Positions 1 to 8,969 of a DNA stretch of 64,000 bases are shown here, piece by piece. Source of the stretch: Ignavibacteriota bacterium (GTDB lineage: Bacteria; Bacteroidota; Ignavibacteria; Ignavibacteriales; Melioribacteraceae); contig JADJGF010000001.1 of assembly GCA_016708125.1 (NCBI GenBank), positions 2,316,001 through 2,380,000 of the forward strand, written 5' to 3'. A program made the translations under genes and the position numbers. A model generated the notes under the pieces. The model ran no database searches, was not told where the DNA came from, and worked only from the letters and a program-made list of their open reading frames with translations. The stretch's first letter is position 1, and each line of letters starts with the position of its first letter.

Positions 1-610
1 TCTCTTTTATAATAAATGTATTTATCCAGAATTCAATAAAATTGTTAAGTTTTTTGTTCAGCTCTTTTATCGATAAATTAAAAATTAAAAATTCGCCAAT
101 GTACATTACAATTGTTCCAATAAAATTTATTGTTAATGTTTCGGGATTACATTGTTTGGAGATTATTCCTAATTTCTGATTTGATTTTATAATTGAAATT
201 AATTTTCCCATTTCCGATTTATATCTGTTCAATTTCATTTCTAAAATTCGAGATGGAACATTTGTAGATTGAATAATTGCCGAGAATCTTGTTAGGTGCG
301 GATAATTTGTAAGAAATTCGATATAAAGTTTTATCAAATTTCTAAGCATTAATTCAAGATTTTCTTGGTTATTCAAATATTTAACAACAAGCTCATCTAC
401 CTTTGAATATGTTTCTTTAATTAATTCTTCGAGCAATGTTTCTTTATCTTTAAAATAATAGTAAAGAACCGGTTTTGTTACATTTGCAGCACCGCAAATT
501 TCTCTAACGGAAACTTTGTAAAAACCATCGCGCGCAAATAATTCTGCAGCAGCGTTAAATATTTTATTTTTTGTTTCGTTGGAAACTATTTTTTCTTGAA
601 TTTCTTTCAT
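1..610 (-). CDS. TetR/AcrR family transcriptional regulator (3' end beyond window)
   Basis: I translated 203 codons with no stop before the window edge, so the C-terminus is missing. The N-terminal 60 residues form a typical TetR helix-turn-helix, including FNAAAELFARDGF, VSVREICGAANV and KPVLYYYFKDKETLL. The remainder is an all-helical ligand or dimerisation domain that gives no clue to the ligand. The ATG at 610 follows an AAAGGA ribosome-binding site at good spacing. Two near-identical operator-like palindromes lie directly upstream, so autorepression is likely. It is on the same strand as the YihY gene upstream but separated from it by about 160 bases. Confidence 0.9.
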   Translation of the reverse strand, partial: MKEIQEKIVSNETKNKIFNAAAELFARDGFYKVSVREICGAANVTKPVLYYYFKDKETLLEELIKETYSKVDELVVKYLNNQENLELMLRNLIKLYIEFLTNYPHLTRFSAIIQSTNVPSRILEMKLNRYKSEMGKLISIIKSNQKLGIISKQCNPETLTINFIGTIVMYIGEFLIFNLSIKELNKKLNNFIEFWINTFIIKE

Positions 611-624
611 GTAAAATATCCTTT

Positions 625-682
625 ACTTACCGTTCGGTAAAATAAAAAAAATGAATATAATATTCTACCTACCGTTAGGTAA
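625..682. promoter_or_regulatory. Tandem TetR-type operators upstream of the TetR gene
   Basis: Two 16-base sites, 625-640 (ACTTACCGTTCGGTAA) and 667-682 (ACCTACCGTTAGGTAA), differ at two positions only and start 42 bases apart, about four helical turns. The first holds the perfect palindrome TTACCGTTCGGTAA. They resemble known TetR/AcrR operators and sit in the leader of the TetR gene, where they would overlap its promoter. Binding by this regulator is inferred. Confidence 0.75.
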
Positions 683-771
683 TTTTACAACATTTGACGA
701 ATTTGTTTGTGAAAAGTTTTGTGGGAATTTAACATGAAATTATAAATAAATCAGATAATCGATTTCTAAAA

Positions 772-2106
772 TTATAATTCTGTCAATAATTTATTTTCTG
801 AAGAATCCGAAATTAATTTCGACATCTTTTCTGTAATTTCAATAATTGAATTAAATTCATTATTTCTTTTTAACGGAATTTTTGAACCGCGTTTTTCTAA
901 AGTTTCCGAAACATAATTCACAGTAAAATATTGCAAATCCTTTGCCGGCTGATATAAATATTTTTTTTCTTTTTCCAGATAAATTTTTGAAAACAATCCT
1001 GCTTCAACAAATTCAGAAATTATTTTATCAGTTAGAATTATTGGAATTCCCAACTTTCCTGCAATTTCATTTGTAGATAAAGCTTTATTTCCCAATTGAA
1101 AATTTTTAATTACAACTTGTGCAATTGCCAGAGAAATTAATCTTTTCTGATAATAGTTAATTTTTTTTGAATCTGCTTCAAATTCATAATTACTAATGTT
1201 CTGAATTGAGTAAGAAATTTCTGCACCAAAAAGAAATATTAACCAGCTTGTTTGAAGCCATATAAGAAACAAAGGAAACACAGCAAAACTTCCGTAAATA
1301 GCATTGTAGCTTGCAATTCCAATTTGAAAAGTTACATATAAAAATTGTACAACTTGATAAAGTGTTCCGGAGATAATTGCTGCAATAAATGCTGCTAAAT
1401 AATTTACCGGACCATTTGGCATAACAACATAAAAAAGTGTGAACAAAATCCAAATAATAAAGTAAGGAAGTATTTTTAAAATAAATGAAATTAACGGAAC
1501 CATCATTCCAAGTAATTTATATTGCTCTGTTAAATCATCAATAAAAACACTTATGAAAACTGTTAATCCGCTGGAAAGTACGAAGAACAAAGGAGCCAAA
1601 AAAAGTATTGCTAAAAAATCGCTGAACTGCCGCGCAACGGTTCTGGAAGTTTTAAATTTCCAAATATCGTTTAAAGAATATTCAATATTGTTTAATAATT
1701 TTATTACGGTGTAAAGCAATAAAATAATTCCAATGCCGGCAATCAATCCGCCTTTTGTATTTTCTAAAAGTATGTTGGAGTAATTGACAATTTTAATCAT
1801 TACAGCTTCATAATCTTTGAAATTATCGAGCAGTAATTTTTCCAATTGTGATTGAAGTCCGAAACCTTTAAAAATTCCAAATAAAATTGCAACAACGGGA
1901 ACAATAGACAGCATCGAATAAAACGTAAGTGCGGAAGATTTTAAAACACAATTATTGTCTCGGAAATTTCGAATTGAAAGAATGATAATTCTTTGCTGCT
2001 TAATAAAAAAAGCTTTTTTACCTTTTAACTCACTAAGTCTAATTCTCCAAATATCTTCCGTAAAAAATTTGATGTACTTTCTTATTTGTTGAGATATATT
2101 TTTCAT
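772..2106 (-). CDS. YihY/BrkB family inner-membrane protein
   Basis: The 444-residue protein starts with a cytoplasmic stretch. It then has about six hydrophobic segments (roughly residues 55-80, 115-140, 160-190, 205-230, 240-260 and 275-300), with the family's SALTFYSMLSIVPVVAILFG entry and LYQVVQFLYVTFQ region. The C-terminal 130 residues are soluble and look like a winged-helix-type module (NEIAGKLGIPIILTDKIISEFVEAGL). The family was once called ribonuclease BN, but that assignment was withdrawn and its function is unknown. The gene appears monocistronic. A 300-base leader without recognisable genes lies upstream. Confidence 0.85.
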   Translation of the reverse strand: MKNISQQIRKYIKFFTEDIWRIRLSELKGKKAFFIKQQRIIILSIRNFRDNNCVLKSSALTFYSMLSIVPVVAILFGIFKGFGLQSQLEKLLLDNFKDYEAVMIKIVNYSNILLENTKGGLIAGIGIILLLYTVIKLLNNIEYSLNDIWKFKTSRTVARQFSDFLAILFLAPLFFVLSSGLTVFISVFIDDLTEQYKLLGMMVPLISFILKILPYFIIWILFTLFYVVMPNGPVNYLAAFIAAIISGTLYQVVQFLYVTFQIGIASYNAIYGSFAVFPLFLIWLQTSWLIFLFGAEISYSIQNISNYEFEADSKKINYYQKRLISLAIAQVVIKNFQLGNKALSTNEIAGKLGIPIILTDKIISEFVEAGLFSKIYLEKEKKYLYQPAKDLQYFTVNYVSETLEKRGSKIPLKRNNEFNSIIEITEKMSKLISDSSENKLLTEL

Positions 2107-2407
2107 AACGCTTTATTGTTGAATTAACATATATGTAAACTAAATGAATTTTTTGAAAATATTGAATTGATAATTTTCAACACAAGAATTTCTAAGATGA
2201 TTTATCAAAATTAAAATTTGATTATGTGAATAAAAAATTGCTAATTATACCATACTAATTCTTTTAAATTGCATATTGCTCTCATCCAAATTAAGTTTTA
2301 AAGAAAATTATTTTTTTTGAATAAATAAAATTTTCAATTAAAGCTTTCTCAAAATTCGATTTCCGAGTAAATCAAATAAAATTACGATTTAAAATAAGGT
2401 GGGAATT
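2107..2407. other. Intergenic region between divergent genes
   Basis: This AT-rich stretch separates the leftward YihY gene from the rightward propeller gene, so it must hold promoters for both. I see no strong palindrome, RNA gene or conserved promoter box. The AAGGTGGG ribosome-binding site at about 2395-2402 fixes the start of the right-hand gene. Confidence 0.5.
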
Positions 2408-4336
2408 ATGAACAATCCGACTAAATTTTTCAAATTTATTTATGTATTAATTCATTTACAATTTATACAACTTTCAGCGCAAACAAATGTGATACGCTCA
2501 GTTGAATATACGCAGATAAGCAGTTTTGAAATTAATATGGAAATTTGCAATATGAAAATTAGTTCTGATGGTTCAAGAATTGTTTTTGCAACCGGAGGTT
2601 CCGCAAAGAAAGTTTTTACAATAAACTCAGATGGTACTTCACTAAAATTAATTTATGATTTTCAAAATACTGGATTTGGACCATTTGTTGATATTAGTGC
2701 AGATGGAAGCAAAATTATTTGGTGCGATTGGGTTGGAGAAGGAGAAATATTTATTTCAAATGCAGATGGAAGTTCTCAAGAAAAAATTGTAACTCTTCTT
2801 CCGCATCCGGATCCCAATTTTGAAGCAATGAAACCGTATGTACAATTACCTCCAAGAATAACTTCAGACGGAAGCCGAGTTTATTTCATTCACAATCATA
2901 GAGACCCGCAGGGAACCGGAGTGTGGAGAGTTAATTCAGATGGTTCAAATTTGACTCAAGTTTTTAATTTTAATTCCTTTGCAGAAAAAGTATATGGCAG
3001 AGATGTAAGTAATATTTGGTATTTGAGCTTTACAGATGGGTTTGATATTTCTGCAACCGGAGATAAAATTTTAGTCGGTACAAATGTCTTTAAAGTTGAA
3101 ATTGGCAACTATGATATTGGTGAAGCTTTCGTTTTTTCAAATGATAATTTTTATAGCTTAGGAGAATATGCAGTCGGAAATCAGCCATTTGCTACATATA
3201 AAAATGGGGATCAATTTTTAGTATTTAGAAAGGAATATAATTCTGAACTGAACAATGAAGAGATAAATGTTTACTTTGATCCAATTGAAACCGGAAGTCC
3301 AATAAAAGTAATTAGCGGTTTGAATGTATTTGGAACATCGGCAATGACTCAAATGGCCGGCGATGGTTCAATTGCAATTGTTCAATCAAATAATGGAAGA
3401 CTTCCTATTACTCTTGTTGATAGAGCAACATCTTCTTGCTGTGATTTAGTTAGTATTGATGGAATTAGCATAAATGCATTAGGAGGATTTCGCTTTTCCG
3501 AATCAATACTTCCGTCAATTAATTGGAATGGAGATAAGTTTTGCTTTTTGGCTCAAAGTAATCCACCACAAATTTGGATTGGAGAAATAAATTCAGATGG
3601 AGTAAATAGTGTTCCATCAATTTCCGAAATTGAATTTTCACCAAATTTTGTTTTGATTGATGGTTCAACAACTTCAATATTTAAAGCTCATTTAACAAGT
3701 GCACCAAATACAATTCATACTGCAACTTTTGAAACTTTTAAAAATGGACAGATTAAATTTCGTGCATTAAAATCAGGTTGGCCTTATAACGGATTTTTAA
3801 TTGATAATGGAGAATTTGGAGATACTCAAGCTGGAGATGGGTATTATTTTAATAATAGTATTTGTGCGGATTTACCGGAAACACCAATAGGAGATTATAC
3901 AATTCGGTTTGCTGCAATTAATTCAACATTAAGAAAAATTACTTCGGTTGATGTTGAAACATTTTTTATTCTAGACGAACCTAATTCAATCTCAGGTGAA
4001 ATGAATTCAACAAATAATTTTTGTTTATTACAAAACTATCCCAATCCGTTTAATCCGACTACAACTATTGAATATTCCGTTCCCTCTGTTTCTGTCATTT
4101 CGAACAAAGTGAGAAATCTCAAAGATTACTCATCGCAAACTCCTCGAAATGACAATGTGAAATTAATAGTTTATGATATTTTAGGAAGAGAAATTGCAAC
4201 ACTTGTAAACCAAAATCAGAAACAAGGGAATTATGAAATTATTTGGGACGCTTCAAAATACTCAAACGGGATTTATTATTACAAACTGAATTTTGGCACT
4301 TTTACACAAACCAGAAAAATGATTTTATTAAAATAA
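2408..4336 (+). CDS. Secreted beta-propeller-like protein with Type IX sorting domain
   Basis: I prefer ATG 2408 because AAGGTGGG lies 5-6 bases upstream. A GTG at 2399 is in frame but sits inside that site. Residues 1-25 are a signal peptide ending LSAQ. The next 350 residues repeat the pattern SxDGSxIxF with ISNADGSSQ and VNSDGSNLTQ, typical of PD40/TolB-like propeller blades. A middle beta-sandwich region follows. The end is a Por/Type IX sorting domain: NYPNPFNPTT, YDILGREIATLVN and a terminal KMILLK. The protein is probably exported to the cell surface. Between SVP and VKLIVYD there are 24 residues where the paralogous domain of the nine-haem cytochrome has four. This extra stretch is encoded by a palindromic repeat. 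The substrate or role is unknown. Confidence 0.8.
   Translation: MNNPTKFFKFIYVLIHLQFIQLSAQTNVIRSVEYTQISSFEINMEICNMKISSDGSRIVFATGGSAKKVFTINSDGTSLKLIYDFQNTGFGPFVDISADGSKIIWCDWVGEGEIFISNADGSSQEKIVTLLPHPDPNFEAMKPYVQLPPRITSDGSRVYFIHNHRDPQGTGVWRVNSDGSNLTQVFNFNSFAEKVYGRDVSNIWYLSFTDGFDISATGDKILVGTNVFKVEIGNYDIGEAFVFSNDNFYSLGEYAVGNQPFATYKNGDQFLVFRKEYNSELNNEEINVYFDPIETGSPIKVISGLNVFGTSAMTQMAGDGSIAIVQSNNGRLPITLVDRATSSCCDLVSIDGISINALGGFRFSESILPSINWNGDKFCFLAQSNPPQIWIGEINSDGVNSVPSISEIEFSPNFVLIDGSTTSIFKAHLTSAPNTIHTATFETFKNGQIKFRALKSGWPYNGFLIDNGEFGDTQAGDGYYFNNSICADLPETPIGDYTIRFAAINSTLRKITSVDVETFFILDEPNSISGEMNSTNNFCLLQNYPNPFNPTTTIEYSVPSVSVISNKVRNLKDYSSQTPRNDNVKLIVYDILGREIATLVNQNQKQGNYEIIWDASKYSNGIYYYKLNFGTFTQTRKMILLK
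4093..4154 (+). repeat. Palindromic repeat inserted in frame in a coding sequence
   Basis: The 62-base element has perfect 11-base inverted ends, TGTCATTTCGA at 4093-4103 and TCGAAATGACA at 4144-4154. Inside is GTGAGAAATCTCA, also found in intergenic copies near 19.2 kb. It lies in the loop of the sorting domain of the propeller gene and is read through in frame, adding about 20 residues. Confidence 0.85.
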
Positions 4337-4345
4337 TTTAAATTC

Positions 4346-4367
4346 TGCCACCGAATTTTCGATGGCA
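4346..4367. terminator. Hairpin between convergent genes
   Basis: TGCCACCGAA (4346-4355) pairs with TTCGATGGCA (4358-4367) with one mismatch, and is flanked by A/T runs. It lies 10 bases after the propeller stop codon and 40 bases beyond the 3' end of the HMA gene on the other strand, so it may serve both. Confidence 0.5.
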
Positions 4368-4409
4368 AAATTAAATTTTGAAAGAAAAGAATTCTACACT
4401 ATTTAAGAA

Positions 4410-4715
4410 TTAATTTTTCTTAAATTCATTTATACTTTTTACATAAGCAGAATATCCAAGTTCGTTAATTTTTTCTGCTAATTTTTCAACAGTTGTTTCT
4501 TCGGAATTAAAAACTAAAGTTACAAGTTTTTCATTCAGTTCAACTTTCAAATCAACTACTCCGGCTTCTTTCGGTAAATTATCCAACATCGTATTTACAC
4601 AATTTTCACAATGAATTGATGTATCAAACGTAACAACTTTTAAATTATTTGGATCTAAATTTGCACTGCATGCTGCAAATAAAACTAATATAAAATATTT
4701 AAATAAATTTTTCAC
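4410..4715 (-). CDS. HMA-domain (heavy-metal-binding) lipoprotein
   Basis: The 101-residue product has a lipoprotein signal with cysteine at residue 16 (LFAAC) and then a ferredoxin-like HMA fold with the metal-binding pair C36-E-N-C39 (HCENCVNTMLDNLP). HMA proteins bind soft metals such as Cu(I) or Hg(II). This one would sit on the periplasmic face of a membrane. It starts 12 bases after the TonB receptor stop and is the last gene of that operon. Metal specificity cannot be read from the sequence. Confidence 0.85.
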   Translation of the reverse strand: MKNLFKYFILVLFAACSANLDPNNLKVVTFDTSIHCENCVNTMLDNLPKEAGVVDLKVELNEKLVTLVFNSEETTVEKLAEKINELGYSAYVKSINEFKKN

Positions 4716-4727
4716 TTTGTTGTTTCC

Positions 4728-6920
4728 TTATTTTAAAGTTAATCTAAAACCCAAATAAAATTTTCGTCCTTCAATTGGTCCCCAAATCATTGATGAATCA
4801 TAATCTTGACCAAACGGATCATAGGCAGAAATAATTATTTGCGATTGTGTAAAATCAGTAATATTTTCAATTCCTAAAAATATTTCCCAGCCTTTTAGGT
4901 AATGTGTAACTTGTGCCATCATATTTACATAAGAAGGCGATTTGGTTCCATTTTCGAAAAATATATTTTCGGAAAGTTTTGGAATTCTAGATGAGCCGTT
5001 AAATTGTGCGGTTAAATCAAATTGCCATAATCTTAATTTTGTTAAATATGATAATGAAATCAATCCTTTGAATTTTTTATTAAGCGGATCAGTCAATAAT
5101 TTTCCATCAAAAGTAGTTTTAGAATCTGAATATCTTACTGCTCCGGTAAAATCCAAATTTGAAATAAACTCATAATTTAATTCTATTTGAAAATTATTTG
5201 CGAAAGATTTTCCATCTAAATTATAAAAATTTACTTCGTGCGGATTTTGATCAATATCAACAACAACTTTATTTATAAATTCGGTTCTATAATATTCAGC
5301 GTTGATTGATAATTCCTTACCAAACAAATGGAAATATTGCGTAAGATTTATTCCATAATTTAATGCCTCTTCCATTTTCAAATTTTTAGTAAAAATAAAA
5401 TTTCTTGATGAAGCCAACAAAGAAATATTTTCTGAAATTATATTTGATGTTCTATAACCTTTACCGATTGTAAAACGCAATGCAGTATTGGCTAACGGCG
5501 AATATCTCGCATGAAATCTCGGAGTAAAAAACATTCCGAATTTATTATTGTTGTCTGCGCGAACTCCGCCGATGAAAGATAAATTTTCTATTGGCTGAAA
5601 AGTATATTGAAAAAATGCTCCGGGAATAAATTCATATTTGTTGAAGTTTTCGTTAATAAAATATTCATCAATATTATCATAAGCTAAGCTTAGTCCGGCA
5701 TTGATTTTATTATTTTGATTAAAAATTTGCGATTCAAAAATTAAATTTGAATAATAACTAACTTCATCTGAATTATAAATTCTATTGCCGAAAGTTGAAT
5801 TTTGTTTATGTGTTGTTAGCATATTAATAAATCCAATGCTGGAGTTGGATTGATTGGAAAACATATAACCAATTTTTGACCAAATTTGAAAACGATTTGT
5901 ATTTATAATATTTCTGTATTTATTGGAATTATTTTCTGAACCAAAACCAATTTGTCCGCCGTATCTTTCTTCGGTAATATAATTAAGGGTTGCAGCAATA
6001 TGCCAATTTTTATAGTCCTCATAATTCCATCTATTTAAAATATTAATTTGTCTAACATTCGGATGATCCAAAAAACTATCATTATTGTGATCTACAGTTT
6101 TACCAAAATATTCTCCGTGAAGAAATAAAGTTGTTGAAAGATTATCATTAATATTAATTGTTGAAATTGCGTTCACATCATTTTTAAGTTGATCTGTGGA
6201 AAACAAATCTGCATAAAAAGAATTTGGCAGAATGGATTTTTTAAACTCAATATTTATTTGTCCGGTTGTTGATTCAAATCCGTTAACTACTGAAGCAGTT
6301 CCTTTTGAAATTTGAATTGATTCCATCCACGGACCCGGAACAAAATAAATTCCATACGCGGTAGCAAGTCCTCTTAAATTTGGAATGTTTTCCGTCATAA
6401 TTTGACTGTACTTTCCATCAAGTCCCAAGAGCTTAATTTGCTTAGCTCCGGAAACTGCATCGGTGTAAGAAACATCAACCGAAGCATTAGTTTCAAAACT
6501 TTCAGATAAATTACAGCAAGCGGCTTTTTTAAATTCCTTATTAAAAAGTGTTTGGGTTAATATCGGATTTAAATCATCAAATTCGGTTCCTTTGGTTTTT
6601 ACGGAAACAGTAATTTCATCAAGCTCAAGATTTTCTGTAAGAATTATCTCAATAAAAGTTTCAGACTTTTTAACAATTATTGTATCCGGTTTGAAAGTAA
6701 CATAACTGATAATCAAGTTTGCAGAAACTGCCGAAGTTTTAATTATTTCAAAATTTCCTTCGGAATTTGTTGTTGTTCCAATTGTAGTATTTTGCCAAAA
6801 AACATTAACGCCCGGAAGCGGTGAAATTTTTGCATCAATATTTTCGTAAACAATTCCTTTCAGCTTTTGCGGAAATATTGCAGAAACGCAAAAGAGAAAA
6901 ATGATTAAAATATATTTCAT
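4728..6920 (-). CDS. TonB-dependent outer-membrane receptor with N-terminal carboxypeptidase-like domain
   Basis: An upstream ATG at 6935 is part of the AGGAGG ribosome-binding site (ATGAGGAGGATTAAAATG), so ATG 6920 is the start. This gives about 730 residues with a signal peptide ending IFPQ. Residues 20-100 form a CarboxypepD_reg-like beta domain, followed by a plug domain (about 130-240) and a long beta-barrel ending in an aromatic-rich strand (GRKFYLGFRLTLK). Such receptors import metal chelates or other scarce ligands using TonB energy. A Cys-rich secreted protein upstream and an HMA lipoprotein downstream suggest a soft metal such as copper as the ligand. That is inference from context. 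Confidence 0.85.
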   Translation of the reverse strand: MKYILIIFLFCVSAIFPQKLKGIVYENIDAKISPLPGVNVFWQNTTIGTTTNSEGNFEIIKTSAVSANLIISYVTFKPDTIIVKKSETFIEIILTENLELDEITVSVKTKGTEFDDLNPILTQTLFNKEFKKAACCNLSESFETNASVDVSYTDAVSGAKQIKLLGLDGKYSQIMTENIPNLRGLATAYGIYFVPGPWMESIQISKGTASVVNGFESTTGQINIEFKKSILPNSFYADLFSTDQLKNDVNAISTININDNLSTTLFLHGEYFGKTVDHNNDSFLDHPNVRQINILNRWNYEDYKNWHIAATLNYITEERYGGQIGFGSENNSNKYRNIINTNRFQIWSKIGYMFSNQSNSSIGFINMLTTHKQNSTFGNRIYNSDEVSYYSNLIFESQIFNQNNKINAGLSLAYDNIDEYFINENFNKYEFIPGAFFQYTFQPIENLSFIGGVRADNNNKFGMFFTPRFHARYSPLANTALRFTIGKGYRTSNIISENISLLASSRNFIFTKNLKMEEALNYGINLTQYFHLFGKELSINAEYYRTEFINKVVVDIDQNPHEVNFYNLDGKSFANNFQIELNYEFISNLDFTGAVRYSDSKTTFDGKLLTDPLNKKFKGLISLSYLTKLRLWQFDLTAQFNGSSRIPKLSENIFFENGTKSPSYVNMMAQVTHYLKGWEIFLGIENITDFTQSQIIISAYDPFGQDYDSSMIWGPIEGRKFYLGFRLTLK

Positions 6921-6977
6921 TTTAATCCTCCTCATTAAATAGAATTAAATAAATTTTAAAGTGTAGATTAGTATAAG

Positions 6978-7442
6978 TTATGCTTTAAGAAGAGCTGGAA
7001 TTTTTGTTTTGTGAAGTGCAATTACGAGTGAACGCCCGGAAATATTGGGCAAAGTTTTTATTTGATCTGATGAAAAATAATTTTGATTTTCAGTTTTGGT
7101 TTCTTCAATTAAAATATTGCAAACTACTTCTAAATCTTGATTGCATTTTTCTATTTCTAAATTAATTTGATAGATGTCTAATTTAACATATCGATTTATT
7201 GAATAACAATGTCCGCTGCAATTTTTATTTTCTTCAAATTTTTTATGTAAATCATTTTCTTCGTTTTCCGAACAGCAATTATCTTTTTCAATTTTTACAG
7301 AGCAGCAGCTTTCTTCATTAAAAACATTAATAACAAATTTTGCATTTTCAAAACAACAATCTTCATGCAAAATAAATCCGATGTTAGAAATTAACATTGA
7401 AGTTATAAGAATTACAGAAACGATATTTTTATAGTTTTGCAT
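6978..7442 (-). CDS. Small Cys-rich exported protein next to TonB receptor
   Basis: I chose ATG 7442 over an upstream TTG at 7469. Neither has a clear ribosome-binding site, but 7442 puts the hydrophobic signal segment (VSVILITSMLISNIGFIL) at the N-terminus. The mature part has many cysteines in paired form (DCC, SCC, NCC) plus CSGHCY and other single ones. Its size and layout resemble the HYC_CC_PP family that accompanies TonB receptors and HMA proteins in Bacteroidetes, though I cannot confirm membership. Cysteine pairs suggest metal or redox binding. It is the first gene of a three-gene leftward operon. Confidence 0.6.
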   Translation of the reverse strand: MQNYKNIVSVILITSMLISNIGFILHEDCCFENAKFVINVFNEESCCSVKIEKDNCCSENEENDLHKKFEENKNCSGHCYSINRYVKLDIYQINLEIEKCNQDLEVVCNILIEETKTENQNYFSSDQIKTLPNISGRSLVIALHKTKIPALLKA

Positions 7443-7704
7443 TGAATTAAAATAATACTGTTGCTCCAAATAAACTATATTTTGATAGTAAATTCAAGCT
7501 AAATTCTCATAATAATTTTGCAATCTTGTAATTTTGTAATCTTGCAATCTTACAAATTATTTTGCATCGATTATTCACTTGTATAAATTTTTATATTAAC
7601 CTATTTTAGTAAAAGTTTTTCGGTGTCTATCAGACAAAGTGTGCTTTTTTGAGTGCGGAAATTTGGTTATATTTTAGTTCAATTTTCTAAGAATTTTATT
7701 TTTT

Positions 7705-8403
7705 ATGATATATAAATCAATTCTTTTTGTCTTAATGGTAATTGTTATAATTACCGGAATTTCATTTCCAATTGTGCTTAAACCATCGGTTTGGTATGAA
7801 ATTCCAAACATTCCCGGTTTGGAAGAAAAAGCAAAAATTATTTTTTTTCATGTTCCAACGGCTTGGCTTTCTGTAATTGCATTTTTAATGGCAATGATTT
7901 ATGGAATTAAATATCTGAGAAATCAAAATTTGGATGATGACGCAAAATCAAACGCCGCATTGCAATTGGGAATGATTTTCACAATTCTTGCAACTGTAAC
8001 CGGATCAATTTGGGCAAAATTTACGTGGGGAGCTTTTTGGCATTGGGATCCGCGTGAGACAAGTATTTTTATTTTACTCTTAATTTATGGTTCATTATTT
8101 GCATTAAGATCGGCTGTAGAAAATGAAGATAAACGTGCAAAACTTTCTGCGGTTTATTCAATAATTGCGTTTTTAACTGTGCCGTTTTTTATTTTCATTA
8201 TGCCAAGAATTATGTCCGGTTTGCATCCCGGTTCCGCAAATGATGATAACGCAGGTCCCGTTGTAGATTTTAAAATGAACGGAACAATGCAGATTATTTT
8301 CTATACTTCACTAATAGCGTTTACAATGTTTTACTATTGGATGTGGAAAATCGGTTACAAATCAATTATTATAAAAGATAGATTATTGAAGAAAATTATT
8401 TAA
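7705..8403 (+). CDS. ccmC: CcmC haem exporter/handling protein of cytochrome c maturation
   Basis: The 232-residue membrane protein has six hydrophobic segments and the WWD haem-handling motif W108-GAFWHWD115. Probable haem-ligand histidines flank it, H49 (FFHVPTAW) and H174 (SGLHPGSA). CcmC delivers haem to CcmE at the outer face of the inner membrane. Genes for a CcmD-like peptide, CcmE and CcmF follow on the same strand with tiny gaps or overlaps. The ABC subunits ccmA and ccmB are not in this window. The product could be called CcsA-like, but length and order fit CcmC. Confidence 0.9.
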   Translation: MIYKSILFVLMVIVIITGISFPIVLKPSVWYEIPNIPGLEEKAKIIFFHVPTAWLSVIAFLMAMIYGIKYLRNQNLDDDAKSNAALQLGMIFTILATVTGSIWAKFTWGAFWHWDPRETSIFILLLIYGSLFALRSAVENEDKRAKLSAVYSIIAFLTVPFFIFIMPRIMSGLHPGSANDDNAGPVVDFKMNGTMQIIFYTSLIAFTMFYYWMWKIGYKSIIIKDRLLKKII

Positions 8404-8413
8404 GGATGTAAAA

Positions 8414-8572
8414 TTGGAAAATTTGTTAAGCTTTTTGGAAAACAATTCTATTTATATAGTTTTATTTATTGTTCTAACAATTTGGGTTGGAATTTTCACT
8501 TATATGAATTCATTAGATAAAAGATTAAAAGAAATTGAAATTGACTTAAAGGAATCAAGAAATGAAAAATAA
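8414..8572 (+). CDS. ccmD: CcmD-like small membrane peptide
   Basis: A TTG start at 8414, seven bases after AAGGA, opens a 52-codon frame. It gives an N-terminal transmembrane helix (IYIVLFIVLTIWVGIFTYM) followed by a charged tail (DKRLKEIEIDLKESRNEK). Size, topology and position between ccmC and ccmE are those of CcmD, which helps release holo-CcmE from CcmABC. The last 11 bases overlap the ccmE start, so the two are translationally coupled. Sequence conservation of CcmD is weak, so the call rests on context. Confidence 0.8.
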   Translation: MENLLSFLENNSIYIVLFIVLTIWVGIFTYMNSLDKRLKEIEIDLKESRNEK

Positions 8573-8951
8573 ATATATGTTTGGCGGAATTATCATTGTT
8601 GTATTTTTAGGAATTATGTCGTATCTGTTTACGGAAACTAATATTTCTTACGAAGAAAATTTTAGTGAAATTATAAATTCCACAAAAACCATGAAAGCAA
8701 CCGGAAGCTGGGTAAAAGAAAAAAATTACTTAATGGATAAAGAAAAAAAGGAATTTTCATTTTATATGAAAGATTATCTTGGCAATGAAATGAAAGTAAT
8801 TTATAACGGAACAATTCCAAATAATTTTGAATCTGCAACTTCTGTAGTTGTAACCGGAAAATATAAAAACGGTTATTTTCATGCAGATGATATTCTAACA
8901 AAATGTCCATCCAAATACGAAGAACAGTTTGATCAATCCGAAAAATCTTAA
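8562..8951 (+). CDS. ccmE: CcmE haem chaperone, CX3Y variant
   Basis: The 129-residue protein has one N-terminal membrane anchor and an OB-fold periplasmic domain (residues 40-120), as in CcmE. In classical CcmE a histidine in LxKHxxxY binds haem covalently. Here the motif is ILTKC115-PSK-Y119, so cysteine replaces histidine. This CX3Y type is known from archaea and some bacteria that use a variant System I without CcmH. No ccmH or ccmI is present in this cluster, which agrees. The start overlaps the CcmD-like frame. Confidence 0.9.
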   Translation: MKNKYMFGGIIIVVFLGIMSYLFTETNISYEENFSEIINSTKTMKATGSWVKEKNYLMDKEKKEFSFYMKDYLGNEMKVIYNGTIPNNFESATSVVVTGKYKNGYFHADDILTKCPSKYEEQFDQSEKS

Positions 8952-8969
8952 TTAGAAAGGCAAAAACTT

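Noticed and set aside
7501..7570. Short direct repeats (variants of GCAATCTTGTAATTTT) before ccmC
   Set aside because: Too few and too degenerate to call a repeat array or an operator. Probably low-complexity drift.
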